This document shows, in pieces, positions 1 through 12,267 of a stretch of 64,000 bases of DNA. Source of the DNA: Ceratotherium simum simum (lineage: Eukaryota > Chordata > Mammalia > Perissodactyla > Rhinocerotidae); assembly GCF_000283155.1 (NCBI RefSeq), contig NW_004454163.1, positions 4,864,808-4,928,807 of the forward strand, given 5' to 3'. The notes below the pieces were generated by a model. It was not told where the DNA came from and ran no database searches. It saw nothing but the letters and a program-made list of their open reading frames with translations. The first letter of the stretch is position 1; each line of letters starts with the position of its first letter. The translations under genes and the position numbers were made by a program.

Positions 1-95
1 ATCAGGGAGTGTGATACCTCCAGCTTTGTTCTTTTTTCTCAGGATTCCTTTAGCTATTCGGGGTCTTTTGTTGTTCCATATGAATTTTAGAATTT
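1..95 (-). mobile_element. L1 ORF2 3' fragment
   Basis: The sequence is the reverse complement of the L1 ORF2 stretch that also occurs at about 10740-10820 and 59870-59935 in this window (..GGAATCCTGAG..AAAGAA.AAAG..GG.ATCACACTCCCTGA..). The element is cut by the window edge. Confidence 0.8.
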
Positions 96-569
96 TAAAT
101 AATATCTACTATATAGACTACCTTTATGAACAAATAAGAATTACATTAAAAAACAATTTTTAAGAAATAATTTTAAAATTCAGTGGAGATATAAGGGTTA
201 ATTTGTCCAAGACTGATCACAGGCTGATTTGGCAGAGAGAGCTTGCCTTCTACAAAGTTCCAAGGAAACTGGTTAAGTTCCAATTTAGAAAAACTACCCA
301 AATAAATGGAGAGAGAGATCATGTTTACATTTAGGGATCCCCATCATAAAGATTTCATTTCTTGATCATATAATCCATAACGACTCCAATGAATGTGACT
401 CCAATCATAATTCCAATAAAATTTCTGAAGGAAATGAACAAGATAATACTGAATATGGAAGGGCAAAGGTCAAGAATAGCCTAAGACGCATAAGGAAATA
501 TAAGACTGGGGACTCATCATAATAGATAATCAAAACTCATTAGTATAGAAGTTTAGTAACATAGACATG
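96..569. other. AT-rich intron, nothing recognised
   Basis: No exon, RNA gene or identifiable repeat was seen. Confidence 0.5.
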
Positions 570-1420
570 AAGTATCAAGGTAAAGATGGTTAAGTAGACA
601 AATTAAAAAGAGAACAGAAAGAGAGATCCACACAAATATGGAACCCTCATATGTGACAGAGAAGGCTCTGAACATTAATATACAAACAAATACAATAAAT
701 TATATTGTAACACTTTGTTTTCTACATAAGAAAAGAATGTAATTGGAACCTCACTTCACACCATACCCGTATATGAATTTCCTATTGATTATGTTTCACA
801 TCTGGCAAGTGAAATATGCTTTCCTAAAATTCTAGAGAGTTTACTACTTCCAAACTTGTAAATAAAAGATAGAACGAGAAAAAAAACTCAATTTCAAATA
901 TTTTTAACATAGTTTCATCTAAAAGCAGTGTATAAATATGGGAAGCAAAATTTCAAAGCATTTAGAATAAAATACCAAAGAATATTTTTTTGACTTTGAG
1001 GTAAAAAAAATTTCTTAAGTTCAGAAAAGCTCCAAGCTCAAAGGAAAATATTTATAACTTTCACCACATTAAAATTTAAGTTTCTCGATTCACCAGAAGT
1101 TACTATACAGAAATGAAAGATTGGGTGAAAATATTTTTAACATACATAACTTTAAAATATGTGGTATCTATAACATACAACAAATTCTTACAAATCAATA
1201 AAAAAATAATCACTCAACTTATAGAGGAAAAATAATGAGTAGGCTTTTCATGGAAAAGAAAATACAAATGATCCCCCAAAAGCCATTAAAATATGCTGAG
1301 TTTCACTAATAATTATGGAATAACTTAAAAAAACATAATGAGATATAATTAAAGAGACTTAGAAAGTGGCAAAAAAAAAGCACATGTAGTTTTAACTCTA
1401 GGTAGGAATGCAAATTGATA
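570..1420 (+). mobile_element. Ancient L1 ORF2/3' fragment
   Basis: Low-similarity L1M-type text, such as ..ACAGAAATGAAAGATTGGG.. and ..CCATTAAAATATGCTGAGTTTCACTAATAATTA.., in L1 order. It is heavily decayed, and the boundaries are approximate. Confidence 0.45.
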
Positions 1421-1489
1421 CAGTAATGTGTATATTATTGCCTTTTACTATACTATTATTTCTTTTTAGCATTTTATTATTTCCTTTTA

Positions 1490-1910
1490 CTATAGTAAAT
1501 GAGATGTGGCAGAAGAGGAAGGCAGGAAAGATGAGTCATAAGGTAAGGTCCGAGAGGACTCAACCCACCATTCCTAGTTTAAAGATGAAGGGAACCACCA
1601 GCCAGGGAATGCAGGCAGCCTCTAAAAACTGAGAACGATCCCAGGCTGACAGCCACTGAGGAAATAAGGACCTCAGTTCTAAAACCCAGGAACTAAATCT
1701 TGCCAAAACTGACTAAGTCTGAAATCAGATTCACCCTGGAGCCTCCAGAAAGAAATGCAGGGTTGCTGATACCTTGATTTCTTTCTTGGAAGACCAGGGG
1801 CAGAGGAACAAGCTGAGTCATGAGCCAGAGAAACTCGGAGATAATAAATTCGTGCTGTTTTAAGCTGCTAAAATTCTGGTAACTTGTTACGAGCAATAGA
1901 AAACCAATAT
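1490..1910 (+). mobile_element. LTR-like ancient repeat (MaLR-type)
   Basis: It ends with ..AATAAATTCGTGCTGTTTTAAGC..GGTAACTTGTTAC..AATAGAAAACCAATATAG, the widely repeated 3' end of old mammalian LTR-like elements. Upstream phrases (..AATGCAGGCAGCCTCTAAAA.., ..GAGCCTCCAGAA..) fit the same class. I cannot name the subfamily. Confidence 0.45.
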
Positions 1911-2021
1911 AGACAAAGAATTGGATAACTGCTATTTAAATATTGTCAGAGAATACATTTTAATAGCCATGGCTCAAAACTAAAATCAGTATTTTTAAAA
2001 TTTTTAAACATGAAAACTCAC

Positions 2022-2175
2022 CGTTTTTGATAACGAAGATAATTTATTTGTTGATGTCTTTGTTTCCTTCAATACTTCGGTCACTGCCTCTTCATTCTCC
2101 TCAATAGTAAAATTAACATTTTGTATTGATGAAGAGTAGTGAATACGTAGATTGTTAAGTTTATCTAACTCTTTC
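2022..2175 (-). CDS. CCDC178: CCDC178 coding exon (last one in window)
   Basis: A 154-nt exon with a long polypyrimidine acceptor ending TTCTTAG and donor GTGAGT, phase 2 in and phase 0 out. The first G completes Lys; then KELDKLNNLRIHYSSSIQNV, NFTIEENEEAVTEVLKET, and ..KLSSLSKT at the donor. It matches the order I recall in human CCDC178 (..LN..HYSSS..NVN..IEE..TEA..ET..LSK). Having exited in phase 0, the transcript continues left of position 1, where the C-terminal half of the protein should be. I could not identify another exon between 1 and 2021. Confidence 0.88.
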
Positions 2176-2631
2176 CTAAGAAAAAAAAAATAGTTGCTTT
2201 TATCCGTATTGAAAGCAAAATTATATTTAAATTAGCTTCTGATTTACATTAACAATGTAAATCAATGGAATTTATCTATTCCTAAAATTTCTCTCGTCCC
2301 AAAGCAACTCCTGAAAAGTACCACTTAGATATCAAGAAGTAAATAGGGAGAAAAAAATTCACCAGTAGTATTTATGTTTTCAATGGAAAGGAATTGAGAG
2401 AAAAGTGATTTGTAAATTATTTAAAATAAATCACTTTTTGATTTGATTTCAGGTGAGAGACCTAAGCACCTATGATTCAGAAGTTGGGTCGTACAGGGAT
2501 AGAGAGGCAAGAAAAATAGGAGAGAAGAAGATGTAGAAGTGAAAAGACCACATATTATTAAAGCCCTAGTCTACTGTTTTGTCTCGCTCACAATCTTAGA
2601 GGTAAAATGGAGAAAAGTGCAGCTTAGGAAA

Positions 2632-2910
2632 ACAAGGGGCTTATTTATTTATTTATTTTTTTGGTGAGGAGATCAGCCCTGCGCTAACATCTGCCAATCC
2701 TCCTGTTTTTTTGCTGAGGAAGACCGGCCCTGGGCTAATATCCATACCCATCTTCCTCCACTTTATATGGGACGCCGCCACAGCATGGTTTGCCAAGCAG
2801 CGCGTTGGTGCGAGCCCGAGATCCCAATTGGCCAACCCTGGGCTGTTGCAGCGGAGTGCGTGTACTTAACCGCTTGCGCCCCCGGGCCGGCCCCACAAGG
2901 GGCTTATTTA
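2632..2910 (-). mobile_element. ERE SINE with perfect 16-bp target-site duplication
   Basis: A tRNA-derived SINE on the minus strand: the head (GGCCGGCCC.. on the sense strand, then ..AAGCGGTTAAGT..) is at about 2894, and the tail is the T-rich end at 2648-2660. The direct repeat ACAAGGGGCTTATTTA is present at 2632-2647 and 2895-2910, identical in all 16 bases. It belongs to the short-body subtype, with ..CCAGGGTTGGCC.. after the head. This family is the main pointer to a perissodactyl. Confidence 0.93.
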
Positions 2911-3159
2911 AAGAGAAGCAATTGCCCAGGAGTTCTTTGTTTCTATGTGACTTTCCGGAAAGAAGACCAGTGCTAATCTGTAAACCACATAAGCCTTTAT
3001 CTTACCTGGTACTTAGAAAACAAATTTCAAATATAAGTCTCTTTAGACAATGGTGTTATGGTTTAATACATGAAAAAAGTACAGTGAGAAAATGACAAAA
3101 TTATCATTTTCATAAAATATCAGCAAGTAATACAGATAACTGCAACTTTTTTTAAGACA

Positions 3160-3480
3160 CCATAAACAAAACAACAGACTGAGAGATTTAATTGAAACCC
3201 ATATAAGAGATCCAAGATCTCTTAAATAAAATCCTACAAACCTATATCAAATAGAAAAACTACCCAATAGACAAATGAGCAGGGAAAATAAACAAAAATT
3301 CACAAGAAAATAAATGCCAATGGCCAATAAGTATAGGGTGTGCTTATTGAATTGGCCCAGGTTCTCATGCACTAAACCTGATTTTAGGAGTAGAGTCAAA
3401 TGAAACTGAAAGATACAACCTCACTACAGCAAAACCTGATGCAATTAAAAAAATAAAAAGATGTAGACAGATATACCACC
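3160..3480 (+). mobile_element. Ancient L1 fragment
   Basis: L1-like phrases (..CCCAATAGACAAATGAGCA.., ..GCCAATGGCCAATAAGTA..) in a decayed copy. The boundaries are approximate. Confidence 0.4.
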
Positions 3481-3554
3481 AAAGTGGACTATTTTACCAC
3501 ACTTTTCTCAATATTTGACAGAAAAAAGTAGTAAAAATCAGTAATGATATGAAA

Positions 3555-3705
3555 CAGTGCGTCTCAAACATCACCTTGGGATCTTTTAAAAGTGCAGATT
3601 CATATTCAATAGGTCTGAATTGAGCCTGAGATTCTGCATTTTGAACAAGAACCCAGGTAATGCTGATGTTGTTGGTCCACAGACCATACTTGAAATAGCA
3701 AGGAT
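3555..3705 (+). mobile_element. MER5A-type hAT MITE
   Basis: The text follows the MER5A pattern in order: ..GTCTCAAACATCACCTTGGGATC.., ..CAATAGGTCTGAATTGAGCC.., ..GAACCCAGGTAATGCTGATG.., ..TGGTCCACAGACCATACTT... It is a non-autonomous Charlie-derived element. Confidence 0.8.
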
Positions 3706-3839
3706 ATACAAAGATTAACCTCCATTATTAGTAAACTTGACCTAACGAAACAGTAAAGAACAATATATTCAATTAGTCAAGTATTTACACAAGGAATATT
3801 TTCAAGTATGCAAGGAATATTTTTAAAAAAAACCCATGT

Positions 3840-4080
3840 CACTGAGCCAAAAATTAAGATTCAACAATTTCCAATGGGTTGAAATTACATAATATTCCCT
3901 GACCAAAATACAAGTCAGCTGGAAAGCAATAATACAAAGATAATTAGAAAATTAGAAATTCATCATGGAAATTTGAAAATATATTCCTTAATAACCCATG
4001 GGTCAAAAAAGAAATCATGATGAAATTTGCAAATATAGGTAACTGAATGACAATGAAGATATAACAAATCAGATGAGTTA
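3840..4080 (+). mobile_element. Ancient L1 ORF2 fragment
   Basis: Decayed ORF2 text, for example ..CATAATATTCCCTGACC.., ..TAACCCATGGGTCAAAAAAG.. and ..AAATCATGATGAAATTTG.., which corresponds to the better preserved copy near 9000. Only a fragment remains. Confidence 0.6.
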
Positions 4081-4397
4081 TAAAAGTGATTTATTTATTA
4101 AATAATAGGTAATGTTTAAGCATATGATGAAACAGACATTGGACATGAGGAAATATAAACATCTTAATAAATGGATATTATCTAGATCATAAGATTATGT
4201 ATAAATTTTGTGTTCTTCATGTTGCTTGATTGATTCTAGCTCCATAATGAATATGATTTATTCATTTACTTGATTCTAACTCCATAATGAATATGAGTTT
4301 TTCTATACTAAATCACTGATTAATTTGAATAAATAAGAATATTATGTCACAAAGAACCATAAAGAATTTAAAGCCAATAAGAGGAATTAGAAGAATA

Positions 4398-4948
4398 CAG
4401 TAGTCCCCCCTTATCCACAGGGGATACATGTTCCAAGACCCCCAGTGGATGCCTGAAACTACAGATGGTACCGAACCCTATATATACTATGTTTTTTCCT
4501 ATACATACATACCTATGATAAAGTTTAATTTATAAATTAGGCACAGTAAGAGATAACAACGATAACAATGCCAACTTCGCTTTGGCCTATCCAAATTGCC
4601 AGCAGCACTACTGTTGCACTTTGGGGCCATTATTAAGTAAAATAAGGATTGCTTGAACACAAGCACTGTGATACTGCTACAGTAGATTTGATAACTGAGA
4701 CGACTACTAAGTGACTAACAAGCAGGTAGCATATACAACCTGGATATGTTGGGCAAAGGGGTGATTCACATTCAAGCAGAAGAGAGCAGAACAGGTTGAG
4801 ATTTTATTATGCTACTCAGAATGGCACACAATTTAAAACTTATGAATTGTTTATTTCTGGAATTTTCCATTTAATATTTTTGGACCGAGATTGACTGCAG
4901 GTAACTGAAACTGTGAAAAGCAAAACCATAGATAAGGGGGGACTAATG
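4398..4948. mobile_element. Tigger-type (TcMar) DNA transposon, non-autonomous
   Basis: It starts CAGTAGTCCCCCCTTATCCA and ends with the inverted partner ..GATAAGGGGGGACTAATG. It is flanked by TA dinucleotides at 4396-4397 and 4949-4950, as expected for Tc1/mariner/pogo insertion. The interior keeps the familiar ..CCCCCAGTGGATGCCTGAAAC.. and ..ACCGAACCCTATATATAC... There is no transposase reading frame. I am unsure of the exact subfamily. Confidence 0.85.
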
Positions 4949-5476
4949 TATTATAAAACACAGACACATCAAAAATGTAATAAAAAATACTTCAATTACT
5001 AATATGCAAAATATAAGTAGTCTATACATATTTTAAAATATTCTTTTATTAGAAATCAAATAAATCAAATCAAATAAATGCAAGTTAAAATGCAATTAGA
5101 TGCTAGGTTTATAATTAATGCAAGGCTATATAATTTGTTTTTAATAATATCCCATGCTGCAAAAATATTTTTAGTCATTTTTGCACATAGATAGCATGGA
5201 TATATATTGTTATACCATATCCATAGGCAATTTGGCAATATGTATGAAGAGCTTTAAAATGACACAGAAAAATAGTGTTTTAGGAATTTCTACACATGTA
5301 GATTTACATATGTAAAAGATACATATTTTAATTTATATATAAATTTGGTGATAAGATAAATATGGATAATTTAGATTCCTTTCTCTTTGTCAGAATTTTT
5401 TATACAGGAATATAAATTACAATTTTAATTAATATTTTACTTTTAAATGCTATAAGTAATTGTGAAAAATTCCTAC

Positions 5477-5619
5477 TTGTAGGCTTCTACTTTTGTTTTG
5501 GAATCACGAATATCTTTTTCCATGTCTTCTCTAAATTTTTTAGCATCCAATTTGGCATTTTTGCAGTTTTCTATAGCTTCTTCAAGTTCTTCATGAACTT
5601 TTTTGTATAGTTCCATGAC
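5477..5619 (-). CDS. CCDC178: CCDC178 coding exon, coiled coil
   Basis: A 143-nt exon with acceptor TTTATTTCTAG and donor GTAGGA, phase 0 in and phase 2 out. The translation starts VMELYKKVHEELEEAIENCK, passes through NAKLDAKKFREDMEKDI, and ends ..SKTKVEAY plus two bases of a Lys codon completed by the exon at 2175. It is strongly helical and charged, and continues the coiled coil without proline. It contains no Met-rich or catalytic motif, so a structural or scaffolding role is the natural guess, though none is known for this family. Confidence 0.9.
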
Positions 5620-6648
5620 CTAGAAATAAAAAATATTTTCGCTAATATATGCACTTAATGGCTAATTAAAAGAATCAGACACAAGTAAGATCAGAGAAGG
5701 GACTTAAACCTAGAGTAGTTTTAATTTAGTTTAAAAGTTCTTTACATTGATTTTCTTCCATGTTTAGTCTATTGCTCAGCACAGCAGAGTTTCAGTTTTC
5801 CTTTACCCTGAAAGGCATCAACACTATGGATGTATAAAAGTTATTGAAGAAAATAAATTCAATATCCCGGTTAACACGATGAGAATAAAATCACTATCTT
5901 TTCACCTACAAAAAAACTGCTACTTTTTATTGTTTTTATTGTTCAAATAATACTTTATGGTAGAAAAATCAGAAAACAAAGACAAAAAAAGAAAAGACAT
6001 AAAATCACTTGTAATGTTCTCACGCAGGAATAACCAATATTATTTTAATGTAAGGGTGCAAAATATTCCATTTTTATTGTTTTTATTAGTTATCAAATAT
6101 AATAAGTATTCTTCCTTCTCTTTCCAGCTTTCCCTTCTCTGTCAAACTACAGAGAAAGGTGGTTGTAGTGGTCATGGTTGGAACTACAGGTCTGGATGTG
6201 CTGTGGAAAGTTGGCACAAGGAGAAGGCACTAGGGAGTGAGCAGTTTTTTCCCCAGGAGGTCAAGTGGTGAATAAATATGAGGCAGTTGCCTCCTGGAAA
6301 AAATAATAATTTTCATTAATTCTCAGAATAGCACAGATAGTAGTAACCACTACAAGATTTTCCTTTAGGCCCAGGACTACAGGGGTATACGTTTTGGCAG
6401 AGAGTAAGGTGTATACCAGGATGATGGGCTAAGCAAACAAAAACCTCAAGAAACATAATAGAATTCCTAATATCAATAGAATAAAAGCAATAAATAATAT
6501 CCTGTGTTCAATTTGTCAGCACCTTTAAAAAAGGCAGCCTGCAGGCATTGCAGGGTAGTGGCCTCATGGTCGAAGGCCAGTGTGACATGATATGAGGCAA
6601 ATTCATCTCCAAGGCAAGCTCTTGGTGTGGGTCAGTGTGGGACTGGTA
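5620..6648. other. Intron of CCDC178, nothing recognised
   Basis: AT-rich sequence with a 104-codon open stretch at 5957-6271 on the plus strand. The composition of that stretch gives no sign of a protein, and no splice pattern in the gene's orientation uses it. Confidence 0.5.
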
Positions 6649-7428
6649 CAGGCATACTTCAGAGACATTGCAGGTTTGGTTTCAGACCACCGCAACAAAC
6701 TGAATATCGCAATAAAGTGATTTGCAGGAATTTTTTGGTTTCCCAGGACACATAAAAGTTATGTTTACGTGATACTGTAGTCTTATTAAGTGTGCAAAAG
6801 CATTATGTCTAAAAAAGCAATGTACACACCTTAGTTCAAAAATACTTTATTGCAAAAAACGTAACCATCATCTGAACCTTCAGCAAGTCGTAACATTTTT
6901 GCTGGTGGAGGGCCTTGCCTCAATATTTATGGCTGCTGACTGATTAGGGTGGTGGTTACTGAAGGTTGGGGTGGCTGTAGCAATTTCTTAAAATAAGACA
7001 ACAATGCAGTTTGTTGCATTGACTGACTCTTCCTTTCACAAACACTTTCTCTGTAGTGTGCAATGCTGTTTGATATCATTTTAGCTGCAGTAGAACTTCT
7101 TTCAAAATTGGAGTAAATCCTCTCAAACCCTGACACTGCTTAAACTAAGTTTATGTATTATTCTAAATCTTTTGTTGTCATTTCAACAATCTTCATAGCA
7201 TCTTCACCAGGAGTAGGTTTCATCTCAAGAAACCACTTTCTTTGCTCATCCACAAGAAGCATCTCCTCATCCATTAAAGATTTATCATGAGATTGCAGCA
7301 ATTCAGTCACATCTTCAGGCTTGACTTCTAATTCTAGTTCTTTTGCTATTTCTACCACGTCTGCAGTTACTCTTCTACAAAGTCTTGAACCCATCAAAGT
7401 CATCATGAGGGTTGAAATCAACATCTTA
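6649..7428. mobile_element. Tigger1 transposon, truncated, with transposase remnants
   Basis: The terminal repeat CAGGCATACTTC starts at 6649 right after a TA (6647-6648). The body follows Tigger1 closely: ..CAGACCACCGCAACAAA.., ..TTTTTTGGTTTCCCAG.., ..GCTGGTGGAGGGCCTTGCCTC... The minus strand carries the C-terminal part of a pogo/Tigger transposase in two open pieces, about 7136-6927 and 7526-7158, separated by a break; the second reads ..[14 protein letters not shown].. and ..[17 protein letters not shown]... It is dead. The right side is lost where L1 sequence begins near 7430. Confidence 0.9.
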
Positions 7429-8395
7429 ATGTACATTATAATTAAAATGTCAAGAATTAAAAATAAAGAGAGATTCCTAAAAGCTGCAAGAGAGAAGCAA
7501 CAAGTTACATACAAAGGAAACCCCATAAGGTTATCAGCTGACTTCTCAGCAAAAATCTTACAGGCTAGAAGGGAGTGGCATGATATATTAAAAGGCTGAA
7601 AGGAAAAAAACTACAGCCAAGAATACTCTATCCAGCAATGTTATCATTTAGAACATAAAGAGAAATAAAGAGTTTTCCAGAGAAACAAAAACTAAAGGAT
7701 TTCATCACTACTAAACTTGCCTTTCAAGAAATGTTAAATGAACTTACATAAGTGAAAAAGGAAAGACCACAAACAGGAATAAGAAAATTATCAAAGAAAA
7801 AATATCGTTGGTAAAGACAAATATACAGTAAAAGTAGTGGATCAATGACCTATAAAGCTAGTATGAAGGTCAAAAGACAAATGTACTAAAATTATATCTA
7901 TGATAAGAGGTTAAAGGATACACAAATATAAAAGAGGTAAAATATGATATAAAAATGTAAAACCTGAGGGAGGGAGTAAAAGTGTAGGGCTTTTATTAAG
8001 AGTTCAAACATAAAAGACCATCAAATTAATATAGACTGCTATTTACATAGGTTATTACATATTAACCTGATATATAGTCCTCAAACCAAAAACTTGTAAT
8101 AAATACACAAAAAATAAAGAGAAAGGAACCCAAACATAACATTAAAGAAAGCCATCAAATCACAAGGGAGGAGAGCAAGAGAGGAAGAAAGGAACAGAGA
8201 AGAACTACAAAAATATTCAGAAAAAAACTAAGAAAATGGCAATAAGTATATACTTACTAATAGTTACTTTAATTGTAAATGGACTAAATGCTCCAATCAA
8301 AAGACATAGACTGGCTGAATGGATAAAAACAAGATCCGTATATATGCTGCATACAAGAGACACACTTCAGACCTAAAAACACTCACAAACTAAAA

Positions 8396-8842
8396 GTGAA
8401 AAGATGGAAAAAGATATTCTATGCAAATGGAAATGAAAAGAAATCTGGGGTAGCAATACTTATATCAGACAAAATAGACTTTAAAACAAACACTGTAAGA
8501 AGAGACACAAGACGGCAGTACATAATGATAAAGGGAACAATCCAACAAGAAGACATAAAACTTGTAACTACCTATGTGCCCAACATTGGAGCACCTAAAT
8601 ACATACAGCAAATATTAACAAATATAAAAGAAGAAATTGACAGTAACAAAATAATAATAGAGGACTTTAACACCCCACTCACATCAGTGGACAGATCATC
8701 CAGACAGAAGATCAATAAGGAAACATTGGCCTTAAATGACACATTAGACCAGATGGACTTAGTAGATATATACAGAACATTCTATCCAATAACTGCAGAA
8801 TACACATTCTTTTCAAATGCAATGGAAAATTCTCCAGGATAG
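8396..8842 (+). pseudogene. L1 ORF2 endonuclease-domain fragment
   Basis: A 148-codon open piece of ORF2p within the L1 at 7430. It covers the apurinic-endonuclease-like domain: ..KSGVAILISDKIDFK.. near the start, ..DIKLVTTYVPN.. and ..IIIEDFNTPLTSVDRSS.. in the middle, ..DLVDIYRTFYP..TFFS.. near the end. The usual Gly of the GDFN motif is Glu here (EDFN), which is a decay signature. The frame stops after ..MENSPG, where functional ORF2 continues. Confidence 0.9.
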
Positions 8843-10086
8843 ATCACATCTTAGGCCACAAAAGAAAGCTCAATAAATTTAAGAAAACTGAAATAATATC
8901 AAGCATCATTTCTGACCACAACGATATGAAACTAGAAATCAACTACAAGAAAAACTGAAAAAGCCACAAATATGTAGAGATTAAACAAAATGTTACTGAA
9001 CAACTATTGGGTCAAAGAAGAAATCAAAGGAGAAATCAAAGAATCAAAAAATACCTGGAGACAAATGAAAATGAAAATAATATATGCCAAAATTTATGGG
9101 ATAAAGCAAATGTGGTACTAAGAGGGGAGTTTATAGCAATATAGGCCCACTTTGAAAAACAAGAAAAATTCAAACAAATAATCTAACAATACACCTAACA
9201 GAACAAATGAAGCCCAAAATCAGCAGAAGGAAGGAAAAAATAAAAATCAGAGTGGAAATAAATGAAACAGAGATTAAAAAGACAATAGAAAGGATCAATG
9301 AAAGTAAGAGCTGATTCTTTGAAAAGATAAAGAAACTTAACAAACCTGTAGCTAGATTCATCAAAGGAAAGAGCTAAGGCTCAAATAAAATCAGAAACAG
9401 AAGAGGAGAAATTACAAAGGATACCGCAGAAATCCAAAGGATTATAAGAGACTACAAAAAGCTATGTGCCAATAAATTGGATAATCTAGAAGAAATGGAT
9501 AAATTTCTAGAATCATATAACCTTCTGAAACTGAATCAAGAAGAAATAGAGAATCTCTATAGACTGATCACTAGTAAGGAGATTGAAACAGCAACCAAAA
9601 AACCTCCTTAAAAAAAAAAAGTCAAGGACCAGACATTCTACCAAACATTCAGAGAAGATTTAATACATATCCTTCTCAAATTCTTCCAGAAAATTGAAGA
9701 AGAGGGGACACTTCCTAACTCATTCTACTGAGGCTAACATTACCCTAATACTAAAACCAGACAAGGACAATACAAAAAAAGAAAATTATAGGCCAATATT
9801 GCTGATGAACATAGATGCAAAAATCCTCAACAAAATATTAGCAAATCAAATACAATACAATAAAAGGATCATACAACATGATCAACTGGGATTTATTCCA
9901 GGAATGCAAGGATGGTTCAACATTTGAAAATCAATCAAAGTGATACACCACATTAACAAAATAAAGAATAAAAATCACATGATCATCCAATAGATGCAGA
10001 AAAAGTATTTGACAATATACAGCATCAATTTATGATAAAAACTCTCAATGAAATGAGTATAGAAGGAAAATACCTCAACATAATAT

Positions 10087-10440
10087 ATGACGATATATGA
10101 CAAACTCACAGCTAACATCATACTTAACAGTGAAAAACTGAAAGCCACCCCTCTAAGAACAGGAACAAGACAAGGATGCCCACTTTCACCACTCTTATTT
10201 GACATAGTATTGGAAGTCCTAGCCAGAGCAATCAGGCAAGCAAAAGAAATAAAACAGATCCAAATTGGAAAGGAAGAAATAAAACTGTCACTATTTGCAG
10301 ATGACATGATTTTATATTTAGAAAAACCTAAAGGATCCATCAGAAAACTATTAGAAATAACAAACGAATACAGTAAAGTTGCAAGGTACAAAATCAACAT
10401 ACAAAATAAGTTGTGTTTCTACACACTAACAATAAAATAG
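10087..10440 (+). pseudogene. L1 ORF2 reverse-transcriptase-domain fragment
   Basis: A 117-codon open piece of the RT domain. It shows the [10 protein letters not shown] motif and the active-site box FADDMILY, both typical of L1-clade RT, followed by the ..SKVARYKIN.. (usually S.V.GYKIN) segment. An upstream piece at 9694-9927 holds ..[20 protein letters not shown].. in a different frame, so the domain is frameshifted. It is inactive. Confidence 0.92.
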
Positions 10441-12267
10441 CAGAAAGAGAAATTAAGAATACAATCCCATTTACAATCACAACAAAAAGAATAAAAAACC
10501 TAGGAATAAATTTAATCAAAGAGGTGAAAGGCCTGTACAGTGAAAACAGTAAAACACTGTTGAAAGAAATCAAAGAAGACATAGAGAAATGGAAAGATAT
10601 CCCATGCTCATGGATTAGAAGAATTAACACAGTTAAAAGGTCCGTACTTCCTAAAACAATCTACAGATTCAATGCAATCCCTATCGAAGTCCCAATGACA
10701 TTTTTCACAGAAATAGAACAAAAAGTCCTAATATTTATATGGAAAGACAAAAGACCCTGAATAACCAAAGGAATCCTGAGGAAAAAGAATAAAGTTGAAG
10801 GTATCACACTCCCTGATTTCAAAATGAACTACAAAGATATAGTAATCAAAACAGCACAGTTCTGGCAGAAAAACAGACACATAGATCAATGGAACAGAAT
10901 TCAGAGTCCAGAAATAAATCCACATATCTATGGACAGCTAGCTGATTTTCAACAAAGGTGTAAGGAACATACAATGGAGAAAGGAAAGTCTCATCAATAA
11001 ATGTTGCTGGGAAAACTGGACAGCCACATGCAAAAGAATGAAAGTAGACCATTATCATACACCATACACAAAAAGTAACTCAAAATGGATTAAAGACTTC
11101 AATGTAAGACCTGAAACCATGAAACTTCTAGAAGAAAACATAGGCAGTATGCTCTTCAACGCTGGTCTTAGCAGTATCTTTTTGAATACCATGTTTCTCC
11201 AGGCAAGGGAAACAAGAGAAAAAATAAACAAATTGGACTATATCAAACTAAAAAGCTTCTGCAAAGCAAACGAAACCATCAAAAAAATGAAGACAACCTA
11301 ACAATTGGGAGAAGATATTTGCAAACCATATATCTGAAAAGGGGTTAATATCCAAAATATATAAAGAACTCATACATCTCAACAACAAAAAAACAAACAA
11401 CCCAATTAAAAAATGGGCAAAAGATCTGGAACAGACATTTTTCCAAAGAAGATATAGAGATGGCAAACAGGCCCATGAAAAGATGTTCAACTTCACTAAT
11501 TATTAGGGAAATACAAATCAAAACTACAATGAGATATCACCTCATGACCGTCAGAATGGCTATTACTAAAAGGACAAGAAATAATAAGTATTGGAGAGGA
11601 CGTGGAGAAAAGGGAACCTTCATACACTGCTGATGGGAATGTGAACTGGTGTAGCCACTAGGGAAAACAGTATGGAGATTCCCCCAAAAATTAAGAATGG
11701 AACTACCATATGATCCAGCTATTCCACTTCTGGATATTTATCCAAAAATATGAAAACACTAATTCAAAAAGATATTTGCACCCTTATATTCATTGCAGTA
11801 TTATTCACGATAGCCAAGTCTTGGCAACAACCTAACTGCCTATCAGTGGATGAATGGACAAAGAAGATGTAGTATATATATACAATGGAATACTACTCAG
11901 CCATAAAAAAAAATTTCATCTTGCCATTTGTGACAACACAGATGGACCTGGAGGGCATTATGCTAAGCAAAATAAGTCAGATGGAAAAAGCCAAATACCA
12001 TATGATTTCACTCATACGTGGAAGATTAAAAAAACAACAAACACATAGATATAGAGAATAGATTTGTGGTTACCACAGGGGAAGGTGGGAGGAGGAAGGC
12101 AAAAGGAGTAAAAGTGCACATGCGTACAGTGACAGATGGTAATTAGACATTGGGTGGTGAACATGATGTAGTATACACAGAAATCAAAACATAATGCTGT
12201 ATACATGAAGCTTATATAATGTTATAAACCAATGTTACCTCCATAAAAAAATTCTATCAACTAAAAA

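Larger units (their letters stand above)
7430..12267 (+). mobile_element. Long L1 copy, decayed ORF2, nearly complete 3' half
   Basis: It runs from the end of ORF1 (about 7440-7750, ..AACCCCATAAGG..TCAGCTGACTTCTCAGC.. region), through an ORF2 endonuclease segment (open at 8396-8842, ..TYVPNIGAPKYIQQILTNIK.., ..IIIEDFNTPLTS..) and a reverse-transcriptase segment (open at 10087-10440, ..[20 protein letters not shown].., ..FADDMI..) to the 3' UTR and an A-rich end near 12260. ORF2 is broken by many stops and frameshifts, so it cannot be active. Orientation is antisense to CCDC178. Most of the 4.8 kb is contiguous with no large internal deletion that I can see. The 5' end abuts Tigger1. Confidence 0.93.

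Noticed and set aside
5957..6271. 104-codon open stretch on the plus strand
   Set aside because: Low-complexity start, no recognisable domain, no splice or promoter context, antisense to the gene; expected by chance in 64 kb.
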